From positions 3,740,501 through 3,804,500 of the forward strand of contig CP131056.1 in assembly GCA_030657355.1 (NCBI GenBank): 64,000 nucleotides of DNA, read 5' to 3'. Of this stretch, positions 33,283 to 42,143 are shown in pieces (positions within the stretch are counted from its first letter, which is position 1; every line of letters begins with the position of its first letter). The notes below the pieces were generated by a model that was not told the DNA's origin, did no database searches, and saw only the letters and a program-made list of their open reading frames with translations. The DNA is from Radicibacter daui. GTDB lineage: Bacteria; Pseudomonadota; Alphaproteobacteria; Radicibacterales; Radicibacteraceae. Made by a program: the position numbers and the translations under genes.

Positions 33283-34667
33283 GCCGCCCTCCCCACCGCG
33301 CCCAGCCGGCCAAGACGGCTCGGCTTCAGGAAACGGCCGGTGCCCGGCTCGGCCAGCACGTTCGTGCCGTCGAACACGGCCTTGCCGCGCAGGAAGGTGG
33401 CGACCGGCGCATGGCGGATGCGGCGCCCTTCATAGGGGCTCCAGCCGACGACATTGTGCCCGCTGGCGGCAGCGTCATAGAGGCGTGGACGTTCGGCGAA
33501 GACCGCGATATCGGCATCGAGCCCGATGGCGAGCGATCCCTTGCGGTCCCCGAGATGGAAGAGGCCGGCCGGGTTGCGGGCCAGCAACTGCGCAGCATGG
33601 GTCAGCGGCAGGCCACGTTCGGTGAGCCCGTCCAGCAGCAGGCAGCCCATCACTTCCAGCCCCGGCATGCCGGAGGCATTTTCCAGCATCACGCTGGAGG
33701 ATTTGGAGGCGAGCTTCCAGGACACATGATCGGTGGAGACGATGGTGATGTTGCCGGCGGCAAGATGCTTCCACAGCGCCTCGCGCTCGGCCGCGCCGCG
33801 CACCGGCGGGTTGCATTTGGCCCGACCGAGAAGGCGGGAGACATCTTCCTCCTCGCTCAGCACCAGATAATGGATGCAGGCCTCGATGGTGGCGGCGACA
33901 CCCTGCTGGCGATAGGCCCTGGCGAGCGTGTAACCCCGGCCAACCGAGCAATGGACGATATGGGCAGGGCAGCCCGTCGCCTCGGCGATCTCATAGACCT
34001 CGGCAATGGCGAGCGTTTCGGCAATCGGCGGGCGGGAGGCGCCATGGGTCAGGTAATCGGTGCGGCCGCTCGCCTTGACGACGGCGCTCCATTCCTTGAC
34101 GCACTCGTCGTTCTCGTTATGCACGCCGGCGATGAGGCCGGTCTTCGCCACCTCGGCAAAAGCGGCATAGAGCAGCGGCGTCGGAATACGCGGGAAGCGG
34201 TTGGGATCGGTCTCAAAGGTGGAAAACTTGAAACCGGCGGCCCCGGCCTCCGCCATGCCCGCGATGTGCTTTACCCCGTCGGAGGGGCGAATGGTGCCAT
34301 ACAGGGCAAAATCGACCCGCGCCTGCTCCGCGGCGCTCGCCGCCTTTTCGGCAATCGCCTCGGGCGTGCAGATCAGCGTGCCGGCATCATAGGGCATGTC
34401 GACGATGGTGGTGACGCCGCCGGCGGCCGCCGAACGGGTGGACCAGATGAAATCCTCCTGGTCCTTCTGCGAGCGGGAATGCACCTGGCCGTCGATGAGG
34501 CCGGGCATCACCAGCGCGGTACCGAAATCATGGACCTCACGGGCAGCAGGCGGCGCGCCGGTGCCCAGTGCCGCGATCTTGCCATCCCGCACCGCCACGA
34601 AGCCGCCTTTGGTAATCCCGTCATGATTGACGAGAGTGCCGCGGATCACCGTATCGAAATCGCTCAT
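33279..34667 (-). CDS. Cyclic amidohydrolase (hydantoinase/allantoinase-like) with altered metal motif
   Basis: A 462-residue amidohydrolase-superfamily protein resembling dihydroorotase, hydantoinase and allantoinase. The carboxylated Lys position is kept (GFKFS, K147), as are His183 (VHNEND), His236 and His239 (HIVHCS), Asp313 (STDHVSW) and CNPPVR near 285. The first metal motif, normally D-x-H-x-H, reads DGQVH (residues 59-63), so the first His is Gln. The protein may therefore bind a single metal, use a rearranged site, or be inactive. It is coupled to the carbamoyl hydrolase by an ATGA overlap. It would open a five- or six-membered ureide ring. Confidence 0.83.
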   Translation of the reverse strand: MSDFDTVIRGTLVNHDGITKGGFVAVRDGKIAALGTGAPPAAREVHDFGTALVMPGLIDGQVHSRSQKDQEDFIWSTRSAAAGGVTTIVDMPYDAGTLICTPEAIAEKAASAAEQARVDFALYGTIRPSDGVKHIAGMAEAGAAGFKFSTFETDPNRFPRIPTPLLYAAFAEVAKTGLIAGVHNENDECVKEWSAVVKASGRTDYLTHGASRPPIAETLAIAEVYEIAEATGCPAHIVHCSVGRGYTLARAYRQQGVAATIEACIHYLVLSEEEDVSRLLGRAKCNPPVRGAAEREALWKHLAAGNITIVSTDHVSWKLASKSSSVMLENASGMPGLEVMGCLLLDGLTERGLPLTHAAQLLARNPAGLFHLGDRKGSLAIGLDADIAVFAERPRLYDAAASGHNVVGWSPYEGRRIRHAPVATFLRGKAVFDGTNVLAEPGTGRFLKPSRLGRLGAVGRAA

Positions 34668-34703
34668 GCTGCTGGTCTTTCTGGGGGTGTTGGATGGCAG
34701 GGG

Positions 34704-35735
34704 TCAGGCGGCAGCGGCCTTGAGCCCGGGAGCCGGCTCGTCATGCGGGTGATGGCAGGCCACCAGTTGCCCGCCCGGAGCCGGCGATAGCAGCGGCTCG
34801 CGCTCGGCGCATTTGTCGCTGGCCCGCGGGCAGCGGGTGCGGAAGGCACAGCCCGAGGGCGGACGCATGCGGGAGGGTTTGAGCGAGCGTTCGCGCTCCG
34901 GCACCAGCTTGCGGCTGGCATCCACCACCGGCACCGCCTCAAGCAGGGTGCGGGTATAGGGGTGAGCCGGCCGGTCATAGATCTGCGCGCCGGTGCCGAC
35001 CTCGACGATCTTGCCCATATAGAGCACGGCCACCTTGTCGCTCACATTCTTCACCACCGCGAGATCATGCGAGATGAAGATGAGCCCCAGCTTGCGGTCG
35101 GCGCGGATGTCCTGAAGCAGGTTGATGATATGCGCCTGCACCGAGACATCGAGTGAGGCGACCGGCTCGTCGCAAACGATGAGATCGGGCTCGACCGCCA
35201 GGGCCCGTGCAATGGCGATGCGCTGGCACTGCCCGCCGGAGAACTGGTGCGGACGCCGGCCGGCCACGAGAGCCCGGTTGAACCCCACCGCCGCCAGCGC
35301 CGCCTCGATACGCTCGGCCCGCTCCGCCTTCGGGAAGCCCTGGATATCGAGCCCTTCGGCCACGATATCCTCCACCTTGCGGCGCGGGTTGAAGGAGGAA
35401 ACCGGGTCCTGGAAGATCATCTGCAGGCGGCCGCGCAGCTTGCGCATCTCGGCCCGGGAAAGCGCCGAGAGATCCCGCCCGCGATAGAGCACCTGCCCGT
35501 CGATGCTGGTGCCGGCCGAGGTCAGCAGGCGCAGGAGCGCCCGGCCGATGGTGGTCTTGCCGCTGCCGGATTCCCCCACGAGGCCCAGCGTCTCCCCGGC
35601 CTCGACCGAGAAGAATACATTGTCGACGGCGCGGAATTCCTTGCCCGACCGGGTGAAGGTAACGGAAAGGCCGCGCACCTCCAGCACGGGATCGGCCTTC
35701 AGCGGGCCTGCGGCGGGCATCTTGTTCTGGCTCAT
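34704..35735 (-). CDS. Peptide-family ABC transporter ATP-binding protein DppF/OppF type
   Basis: A 343-residue ATPase of the oligopeptide/dipeptide/nickel family. Walker A is LVGESGSGKTT near residue 53, followed by FQDPVSSFNPR, signature FSGGQCQRIAIARAL (Cys in place of the usual third residue), Walker B LIVCDEPVASLDVS and FISHDLAVVKN. The C-terminal oligopeptide-transporter region carries the Cys-rich GCAFRTRCPRASDKC near 300, typical of subunits that bind a 4Fe-4S cluster. It is coupled to dppD by an ATGA overlap. Confidence 0.9.
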   Translation of the reverse strand: MSQNKMPAAGPLKADPVLEVRGLSVTFTRSGKEFRAVDNVFFSVEAGETLGLVGESGSGKTTIGRALLRLLTSAGTSIDGQVLYRGRDLSALSRAEMRKLRGRLQMIFQDPVSSFNPRRKVEDIVAEGLDIQGFPKAERAERIEAALAAVGFNRALVAGRRPHQFSGGQCQRIAIARALAVEPDLIVCDEPVASLDVSVQAHIINLLQDIRADRKLGLIFISHDLAVVKNVSDKVAVLYMGKIVEVGTGAQIYDRPAHPYTRTLLEAVPVVDASRKLVPERERSLKPSRMRPPSGCAFRTRCPRASDKCAEREPLLSPAPGGQLVACHHPHDEPAPGLKAAAA

Positions 35736-36736
35736 GGTGCGGCCTCCGCCCCGGCGGCGACCGGAAAATGGCAGGCAAAACGATGCCGCCCGTCCGCGCT
35801 CACCGTCATGACGGGCATGGTTTCATGGCAGTCGGCTGTCGCCACCGGGCAGCGCGGCGCGAAGGGGCAGCCCTTCGGCGCGTTCGCCAGATTGGGCGGC
35901 TGGCCGGGAATGGTGGCAAGGCGGGTATGGGCCGGCTGGTCCAGCTGCGGCATGGCCGATAGCAGGGCCGCGGTATAGCGGTGGCGCGGGGTGGCGAAGA
36001 CACGGTCCGTCGGGCCGTGCTCCACGACATGGCCGCCATACAGCACCAGCACCTCGTCCGTGCGGCCGGCGACAATGCCCAGATTGTGCGTCACCAGGAT
36101 CATCGCCATCTGGCGCTCCTCCTGGATGACCTGGAGCAGGTCGAGGATTTCCTTCTGCACCGTCACATCGAGCGCGGTGGTCGCCTCGTCGGCGATCAGC
36201 AGATCAGGCTCGCAGGCAAGCGCCGTCGCGATCATGATGCGCTGCTTCATGCCGCCGGAAAAATGGTGCGGATAGAAGCTGTAGCATTCCTCCGGGTCGG
36301 CGATGCCGACGACACGCAGCAGCTCGATGGCCCGCTCTTTCGCCTCACGGCGGCTGAGGCCCAGATGGTACCGCGCATGTTCCTCGATCTGCCGGCCCAC
36401 CCGCACGAACGGATTGAGCGACGTCATCGGGTTCTGGAACACGATGCCGACCTTGCGGCCGATCACGGCATTGCGCTTCTTTTCGGCAAGGCTGGCGACA
36501 TCCGTGCCGTCCAGCCGGACGGTGCCGGTGATCCGCGCCGTCGGGTTGAGACCCATGATGGTCTTGATGAGCATCGACTTGCCGGCACCGGACTCGCCGA
36601 CAATGCCGAGCGAGGTGCGGCGGCTCACCGAGAAGCTGATGCCGTGCAGGACCTGCACCGGGCGCGGCTCTGCCGGCAAGTGGCAGCAGATACCCTCGCA
36701 GGCAAGGACGGTGGTGGGTTCAGGAGATGCAGCCAT
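35732..36736 (-). CDS. Peptide-family ABC transporter ATP-binding protein DppD/OppD type
   Basis: A 334-residue ATPase partner of the preceding entry. Walker A is IVGESGAGKSM, followed by VFQNPMTSLNPFV, signature FSGGMKQRIMIATAL, Walker B LLIADEATTALDVT and VTHNLGIVAGR. It has the Cys-rich C-terminal motif GCPFAPRCPVATADC. The ATG at 36736 starts one nucleotide after the stop of the permease gene (TGAGATG), which favours it over a start inside the permease gene. Confidence 0.9.
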   Translation of the reverse strand: MAASPEPTTVLACEGICCHLPAEPRPVQVLHGISFSVSRRTSLGIVGESGAGKSMLIKTIMGLNPTARITGTVRLDGTDVASLAEKKRNAVIGRKVGIVFQNPMTSLNPFVRVGRQIEEHARYHLGLSRREAKERAIELLRVVGIADPEECYSFYPHHFSGGMKQRIMIATALACEPDLLIADEATTALDVTVQKEILDLLQVIQEERQMAMILVTHNLGIVAGRTDEVLVLYGGHVVEHGPTDRVFATPRHRYTAALLSAMPQLDQPAHTRLATIPGQPPNLANAPKGCPFAPRCPVATADCHETMPVMTVSADGRHRFACHFPVAAGAEAAP

Positions 36737-36737
36737 C

Positions 36738-37664
36738 TCAGCCCTGCCTTTCACGGCTGCTGAGCCGGCGCGCGAAATAGTCACCCACGGTGTTGAGGGC
36801 ATAGACGGTGATCACGATGGCCAGCACCGGGCCGAAGATGAGCAGCGGATAACGGCTGAGCAGATCGGTGGAGCTGGCGATCATGCCGCCCCAGCTGGGC
36901 GCCGGCGCCGGAATGCCGTAACCGAGGAAACTCAGCGATCCTTCGGTGATGATGAGACCGGCCATCAGCGTGGGCACGATGGCGGTCAGCGCCGGCACGA
37001 GGTTGGGCAGGATTTCCTTCAGCAGCAGCCGGGCATCGCTGGCGCCCATGGCGCGGGCGGCAAGGATATAGTCGCGGTTGCTCTGCGAGATGACGCCGCC
37101 CTTGGCCACGCGGGCATAGGTGCCGATATCGAGGATGCCGAGCGCCACGGTGATGGTGAAGACCGAACTGCCGGTGGAAGCCACCAGCGCCAGGATGACG
37201 AGGATGGGCGGCAGCGAGGCCATGGTGTTGGCGTAAAGATCGACTGCCCGCTCGACGCTCCCGCGATAAAAGCCCGCCACCATGCCGAACAGCAGGCCGA
37301 AACCCAGCGAGATGAGCGTGGCGAAGAACACGATGGAGATGGACGTGCGGGCACCATAGAGCACGCGCGACAGGATGCTGCGGCCGATGGCGTCGGTACC
37401 GAGAATGCCGTTGAGCGTCAGATCCGGCGGCTGCGAAAAATCGCCGTAGGGAAAGTTGGGGCTGGCAAGACCGGGGATGAAATCCACGAACAGCGCCAGC
37501 AGCACCAGCAGGAGGAGAAAGGCGGCGCAGACGGCTTCCACCGGGGTACCGCCGGGAAGGCGCAGCCGGCTGAGGCGCGGCCTTGCGGCGGCCACGGCCT
37601 CGCTCAGCGACTGCGGATCGGCAACGGGCTTGCCGGCGGGTTTGCGGGAACGGGCACCGGTCAT
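36738..37664 (-). CDS. Peptide-family ABC transporter permease DppC type
   Basis: Second permease, 308 residues. After a basic N-terminus of about 40 residues comes a hydrophobic helix, then LGTDAIGRSILSRVLYGART near residue 88, a family hallmark. The membrane domain has the EAA loop ILAARAMGASDARLLLKEIL near 200 and GSLSFLGYGIPAPAPSWGGM. The start overlaps the DppB stop by 4 nt. Confidence 0.92.
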   Translation of the reverse strand: MTGARSRKPAGKPVADPQSLSEAVAAARPRLSRLRLPGGTPVEAVCAAFLLLLVLLALFVDFIPGLASPNFPYGDFSQPPDLTLNGILGTDAIGRSILSRVLYGARTSISIVFFATLISLGFGLLFGMVAGFYRGSVERAVDLYANTMASLPPILVILALVASTGSSVFTITVALGILDIGTYARVAKGGVISQSNRDYILAARAMGASDARLLLKEILPNLVPALTAIVPTLMAGLIITEGSLSFLGYGIPAPAPSWGGMIASSTDLLSRYPLLIFGPVLAIVITVYALNTVGDYFARRLSSRERQG

Positions 37665-38626
37665 GATACGTCTACCCGCGGATCGATGAGCGTGTAGCCG
37701 AGATCGACCAGAATGAAGATGACGACGAAGATGGCGACCGTCAGCGACAGGATGGCCTGCACCACAGGGAAATCGTGGCTGTTGACGGCGCTGAGAATGG
37801 TCCAGCCGATGCCGGGCACGGCGAAATAGCTCTCCACGATGAAGGAGCCGCCGAGCAGATAGGTCATCGACAGGCCCAGCACGGTCAGCACCTGCGGCAG
37901 CGACGGGCGCAGCACATGGCGCAGCAGGATGTAGGACAGCGGCATGCCCTTGGCGCGGGCCACGGTGACGAAATCTTCCTGCAGCGTGGCGAGAAACTCA
38001 CCGCGCGCCACCCGGTAGAGATAGGCGGTCTGGTGCGGGGCAAGGCACAGCACCGGCAGCGTCACGTACCAGAGGTTGGCAAGCGGATCGTCGCTGAAAT
38101 TCTCCCAGCCGGTGGCCGGCAACCAGCGCAGCACGATGGCGAAGATATAGGCCAGCAGAACCACGGTGACGAAGGTGGGCACCGACAGCAGGACCGAGGC
38201 GATGGAACGCAGCACCGTGTCCAGCAGCTTGCCCGGATGGCTTGCCGTATAAAGCGCCAGCGGCACCGCGATGATGAAGGAGACGAACATGGCGAGAAAG
38301 GCGATCTCGAACGTTACCGCCGCGCGGTCGACCAGCAGCTTGGCCACCGATTGCTGGCTGAAGAGCGTGCGGCCGAAATCGCCCTGCACCACCCCGCCCA
38401 GCCATTTGAAATAACGTTCCCAGACCGGCAGGTCGTACCCGTAGGCGGCATTGAGCTCGGCAATCTGCTGCGAGGAGGCATTCTCGCCCAGGATGAGCTG
38501 GGCTGCGGAACCCGGCGCCAGACTGGAGAGGGCCGTGGCGGCAAAGGTCACCAGGATGAAGACCGGAATACCGGCCAGCAACCTCGTGCTGATCGCCTTC
38601 AGATAGGGCAGAGCACCCGCGCTCAC
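37661..38626 (-). CDS. Peptide-family ABC transporter permease DppB type
   Basis: First permease, 321 residues. It has the N-terminal signal-anchor helix, a long periplasmic loop (LNAAYGYDLPVWERYFKWL), and GDFGRTLFSQQSV. The EAA loop is VTVARAKGMPLSYILLRHV near 222, and SFIVESYFAVPGIGWTILSAV lies near 270. It lies 146 nt after the upstream isocitrate-lyase-family gene; a small GC hairpin (GCCCC/GGGGC followed by TTTT, near 38700) in that gap may reduce read-through. Confidence 0.92.
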   Translation of the reverse strand: MSAGALPYLKAISTRLLAGIPVFILVTFAATALSSLAPGSAAQLILGENASSQQIAELNAAYGYDLPVWERYFKWLGGVVQGDFGRTLFSQQSVAKLLVDRAAVTFEIAFLAMFVSFIIAVPLALYTASHPGKLLDTVLRSIASVLLSVPTFVTVVLLAYIFAIVLRWLPATGWENFSDDPLANLWYVTLPVLCLAPHQTAYLYRVARGEFLATLQEDFVTVARAKGMPLSYILLRHVLRPSLPQVLTVLGLSMTYLLGGSFIVESYFAVPGIGWTILSAVNSHDFPVVQAILSLTVAIFVVIFILVDLGYTLIDPRVDVS

Positions 38627-38772
38627 TTTATCGCCTCGCTTGCTTGGCTGCGGCCATGGCCGACAAGGGTTTCCCGGCTTGGGGATACCCGCCTGTTTTC
38701 AAAAGCCCCGGGGTGGGGCGAATGGCGGCAAGCCCCCCGGCCTCTGCCATCCGCCCCTCCCGCCGGCACCGA

Positions 38773-39705
38773 TCAGAGCTTCTTCCACTCTTCCTCGGCG
38801 TCGAGCCAACCCGTATCGCGCTCCAGCAATTCGCGCTGCTGCTCCTTGGTATAGCCACCCATGTCATGCTCATCGGAATAGCGGGTGCTGCGGTCGGCAA
38901 AGACCCGGCGGCCGAAATCCATCATCCCGTACATGGAGCCGCGCTCCAGGTAGTGCATGGTGACGAGGTTGAAGCCGAGTGCAGCGATCTCATCCAGTTC
39001 GACGAAGGGCTTGCCGTTGACGGTCGCCACATCGCCGAACATCTTCCAGCCGGGCAGAGCCTTGGCGACCTTGCGGCATTCCTCGATGGTGCGCAGGCCG
39101 TGCACATAGGTCATCTCCGCGCCCAGCTGCTCGGCCCGCACGCAGCGCTCGATGGCGTCATCGAGGCCGAGTTCCAGCTTGCTTTCGGTGCGGGCGATGA
39201 CCACGCAGTCGGTGCCTTCGCAGGCATCGAGCGCGGCCTTGATCTTGGCGAGCCACAGCTCCTGCGACACCACCTCATGGCGCACATTGCCATCGACCTT
39301 GCCGGCCAGCGTGGCGGCTTCCATCGCCCGGCCGAAACGGGCGTAACCGCGCTCGTTGGGGGTATCTTCCAGCAGGATGGCGGCGGCGCCCGCCTTGGCA
39401 AGGCGGCGGCAGGTCCGGTAGGCCTGCGCCACATCGCCGAAGCAGTCATCGGCATCAATGATGAGCGGCAGCGGCGAATAATCAGCGATCCGGTCCGTCG
39501 CCCACACCAGTTCTTCCTGGTTATGCAGCCCCAGGTCCGGCACGCCCGACATGCTGAAACCCAGCGAGGCGCCGCTCAGCAGGATGGCCTGGAAACCGGC
39601 CATTTCCGCCGCCTTGGCGGAATAGCAGTCCCAGACGCAAGGGGTGAAGACCTGCCCGCGGGAAAACAGCTCGCGGAAGGTGGTACGGGGGCGCTTGTCG
39701 AACAT
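38773..39705 (-). CDS. Isocitrate lyase / PEP-mutase superfamily protein
   Basis: A 310-residue (beta/alpha)8 enzyme of the ICL/PEPM superfamily. Its metal motif is PLIIDADDCFGD near residue 80, followed by AAAILLEDTPNERGYARF, VIARTESKLELGLDDAIER and the closing GMMDFGRRVFADRSTRY. Isocitrate and methylisocitrate lyases carry KKCGH with the catalytic Cys after the second beta strand block; here that position reads PNERGYARFG, so lyase activity of that type is unlikely. Relatives act as oxaloacetate hydrolase or decarboxylase, 2,3-dimethylmalate lyase or phosphonopyruvate hydrolase. It lies in the gene run between the binding protein and dppB; its reaction in this pathway is unknown. Confidence 0.82.
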   Translation of the reverse strand: MFDKRPRTTFRELFSRGQVFTPCVWDCYSAKAAEMAGFQAILLSGASLGFSMSGVPDLGLHNQEELVWATDRIADYSPLPLIIDADDCFGDVAQAYRTCRRLAKAGAAAILLEDTPNERGYARFGRAMEAATLAGKVDGNVRHEVVSQELWLAKIKAALDACEGTDCVVIARTESKLELGLDDAIERCVRAEQLGAEMTYVHGLRTIEECRKVAKALPGWKMFGDVATVNGKPFVELDEIAALGFNLVTMHYLERGSMYGMMDFGRRVFADRSTRYSDEHDMGGYTKEQQRELLERDTGWLDAEEEWKKL

Positions 39706-39768
39706 CGGATCGGGCTTTCTTGAAAAAGGACCGGCTTTTTAGGTTGGCAGAGACTTAAGGTTGGTAGC

Positions 39769-39864
39769 GACCGGAGGAGACACCTTGCGGGCGCCCCTCC
39801 GGTCATGCGCCGGAAGAACAGCCTGCCCCGGGGGCTTCAGGAGCAGGCTGCGTTGCTCTTCCGG
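39769..39864 (-). terminator. Double hairpin after the binding-protein gene
   Basis: Directly after the binding-protein stop (39865) lies a long imperfect hairpin: outer arms 39810-39817 with 39857-39864, inner arms 39819-39826 with 39843-39850. A second hairpin follows with arms GACCGGAGG (39769-39777) and CCTCCGGTC (39796-39804). There is no long U-tract. It probably stabilises the binding-protein mRNA and limits read-through into the downstream genes. Confidence 0.55.
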
Positions 39865-41466
39865 TTATTTGTCCTTGCACGCCCCCTTGCAGACATAGAG
39901 GTACTGCTTCTGCAGGATGCCGCCGTTGGAGGGCACCACGCCGCCGGTATCGTCACGCAGCAGCAGGAAGCGGGTCTCCGAGCCAAAGATGTAGAGCGGC
40001 AGATCCCTGGCGACGAGTTCCTGAACCTTGCCGTAGGCAGCGTTCACGGCCGTGTCGTCCATGGTGGTGCTGGCGGCCTTGAGGGCGGCATCCATTTCCG
40101 GGTTGCTGTACTGGCCCCAGTTGAAGCCGCCGCCGGTGCCGAGGTGCGAGGTGACCATCGGCTCGGGGCCGTTGGCGACCAGCACGCCGCCATCGACGCA
40201 CAGGTCAAAATTCATCTGCTCCTTGCAGGTCGGCGGCAGCTGCGCCTGGTCGACCTCGGTGATGGAGACCTTCACATTCTCATAGGCGCTCAGCACCTGC
40301 TGCACATAGGCGGCCAGACGCTTGAGGTCAGAGTTGTTGTAGGTCACGAGCTTCATGTTGAACGGCTTGCCGTCCTTGGCCAGCGCGTTGAACAGCTCCT
40401 GCGCATGCTTGGGGTTGTAGGTCGGCAGCACGTCCTTGGTCTCGTAATAGGGCGAGCCCTTTACGAAATAATTGGTCGGCGGCACATAACCCGGCATCTG
40501 GGTATAGGCCTGCATCAGGCGCGCACGGTCGATCGCCTCATAGAAGGCTTCGCGGGCACGCACATCGGTAAAGGGGCCGCTCTTCTGGTTGAAGAAGGCG
40601 CGGTAGAGGCCGGCGATCTTGATCTCGTGCGTGGTCACCCCCGGCGCCGTGGCGTTGGAGCCGAACTGGTAGGGATAACCCGCCATCATGGTGGCGCCGC
40701 CCTGGACGACGGTGGAGATGCGGCTGTTGGTCTCCGGAATGACCTTGAACTTCAGCGTATCCAGATAGGGGCGCGGCTTGTCCCAGTAGTTGGGGTTGCG
40801 CTTCAGCGTCATGGAGACGCCCTGGTTCCAGTCTTCCAGCAGGAAGGCGCCGGCGCCGACCGGCTTGATGTCGGTCTTGCTCTTGGCGGCCTTGAGAGCG
40901 GCCGGAGACGCGACGAAGGGCGAGAGCTGGGCAATCTGCGAGGCGAAATTACGGTTCGCGTCCGGCAGGGTGATCTCGATCGTCAGCGGATCGACGATCT
41001 TGATGCCCTTGTTCCAGGAGGCAACGAAGGCCTGCACCGGGGAGAGGGTGGCCGGGTCGGCAGCGCGGTCCCAGTTGAACTTCACCGCCTCGGCATCATA
41101 GGGGGTGCCATCGGTAAAGGTGATGCCCGGGCGCAGCTTCAGCGTCCACACCCTGGCATCCTGGCTGGTCAGGCTCTCGGCCATGCCGCCCTGGATGTTA
41201 CCGTCGACATCCAGATAGACGAGGAAGCCGTAGACGGCATCCAGCATGTCCATCGGGCCGCCCGGGAAGGTGGCGTTGGTGACCGCCGGGTCCCAGCTCT
41301 TGATGTCGGAGCCGTTGATGATGGTCATCTCGCCGCCGCTAATCGGCTCGGCAAGGGCGGCAGTTGTGGCAAGCGCGGTGCCGGCACCGAGCAGGGAAAG
41401 GGCAAGGGCGGCAGCACGGGCTTTCTTGCCCGCCCGCAAAGGTCCGATACCAGAAATTCCAAGCAT
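39865..41466 (-). CDS. Peptide-family ABC transporter substrate-binding protein
   Basis: A 533-residue periplasmic binding protein of the DppA/OppA family (SBP_bac_5). It has a signal peptide (residues 1-39, ending ALAE). The mature domain shows DIKSWDPAVTNATFPGG, the family block VWTLKLRPGITFTDGTPYD near residue 105, PVGAGAFLLEDW, LKRNPNYWDKPRPYLD near 230, and DVRAREAFYEAIDRARLM near 315. A Cys pair near the C-terminus (VCKGACKDK) could form a disulfide. AGGAGAAG precedes the ATG at 41466. This gene defines substrate entry for the cluster; the ligand could be a dipeptide, ureide or modified amino acid. Confidence 0.9.
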   Translation of the reverse strand: MLGISGIGPLRAGKKARAAALALSLLGAGTALATTAALAEPISGGEMTIINGSDIKSWDPAVTNATFPGGPMDMLDAVYGFLVYLDVDGNIQGGMAESLTSQDARVWTLKLRPGITFTDGTPYDAEAVKFNWDRAADPATLSPVQAFVASWNKGIKIVDPLTIEITLPDANRNFASQIAQLSPFVASPAALKAAKSKTDIKPVGAGAFLLEDWNQGVSMTLKRNPNYWDKPRPYLDTLKFKVIPETNSRISTVVQGGATMMAGYPYQFGSNATAPGVTTHEIKIAGLYRAFFNQKSGPFTDVRAREAFYEAIDRARLMQAYTQMPGYVPPTNYFVKGSPYYETKDVLPTYNPKHAQELFNALAKDGKPFNMKLVTYNNSDLKRLAAYVQQVLSAYENVKVSITEVDQAQLPPTCKEQMNFDLCVDGGVLVANGPEPMVTSHLGTGGGFNWGQYSNPEMDAALKAASTTMDDTAVNAAYGKVQELVARDLPLYIFGSETRFLLLRDDTGGVVPSNGGILQKQYLYVCKGACKDK

Positions 41467-41567
41467 GAAGACTTCTCCTGTTAGCCCCGGCCGTGCCGGC
41501 CGCGCATTGTTGTTTATTGTGGAGGAAGCACATCGCCCGGGCGGCGCGGCGCTGCCTCCGGCAGTGC

Positions 41568-42143
41568 TTAAGCTGGCTCTCCCCGGCTCCACCGCTTCAC
41601 GGCGGGATGATCGATCCCGAACAGATCGAGCGCCCGTCCTGCGGTTTGATTTATGATGTCGTCGATGGTCTTGGGTGCGGTGTAGAAGCCCGGCACCGGC
41701 GGCATGATGATGGCGCCTGCCCGCGTCGCCAGATCCATGAGCGCGATGTGGCCGGCATGCAGCGGCGTCTCGCGCAGCATCAGCACCACGCGGCGGCGCT
41801 CCTTGAGGCACACATCCGCCGCCCGCACGGTCAGGTCATCGGCATAACAATGGGCAATGCCGCTCAGCGTCTTGACCGAGCAGGGCGCCACCAGCATGCC
41901 CTCGGCCTTGAATGAGCCGGAGGCGATGGAAGCGCCGATATCCTTGTGGCTGTGCACCCGGTCGGCAAGAGCCCGGATCTCGTCCGCGCTCATGCCCACC
42001 TCCTCTTCCGCCGCCGTGCGCAGGGCCGCCGGGGAGAGGATGAGATGGGTTTCCACATCCGCAATCTCGCGCAGCATCTGCAGCGCGCGGATGCCGTAGA
42101 TCGTCCCGGAAGCTCCGGTTATGGCGACGATCAGCCGGCGCAT
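41568..42143 (-). CDS. ubiX: Flavin prenyltransferase UbiX/Pad1
   Basis: A 191-residue enzyme that makes prenylated FMN, the cofactor of UbiD-type decarboxylases. It shows the N-terminal FMN motif LIVAITGASGTIYGIR, IASGSFKAEGMLVAPCS with the FMN-binding Ser, and VLMLRETPLHAGHIALM, which holds the conserved Arg-Glu pair near residue 122. PPVPGFYTAPKTIDDIINQT closes the fold. Its start overlaps the ubiD stop by one base (TGATG), so the decarboxylase and its cofactor-maker are coupled. Confidence 0.93.
   Translation of the reverse strand: MRRLIVAITGASGTIYGIRALQMLREIADVETHLILSPAALRTAAEEEVGMSADEIRALADRVHSHKDIGASIASGSFKAEGMLVAPCSVKTLSGIAHCYADDLTVRAADVCLKERRRVVLMLRETPLHAGHIALMDLATRAGAIIMPPVPGFYTAPKTIDDIINQTAGRALDLFGIDHPAVKRWSRGEPA

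Noticed and set aside
33279-34667. Calling the cyclic amidohydrolase PyrC (dihydroorotase)
   Set aside because: The first metal His is missing and it is coupled to a carbamoyl amidohydrolase, not to pyrimidine biosynthesis genes.
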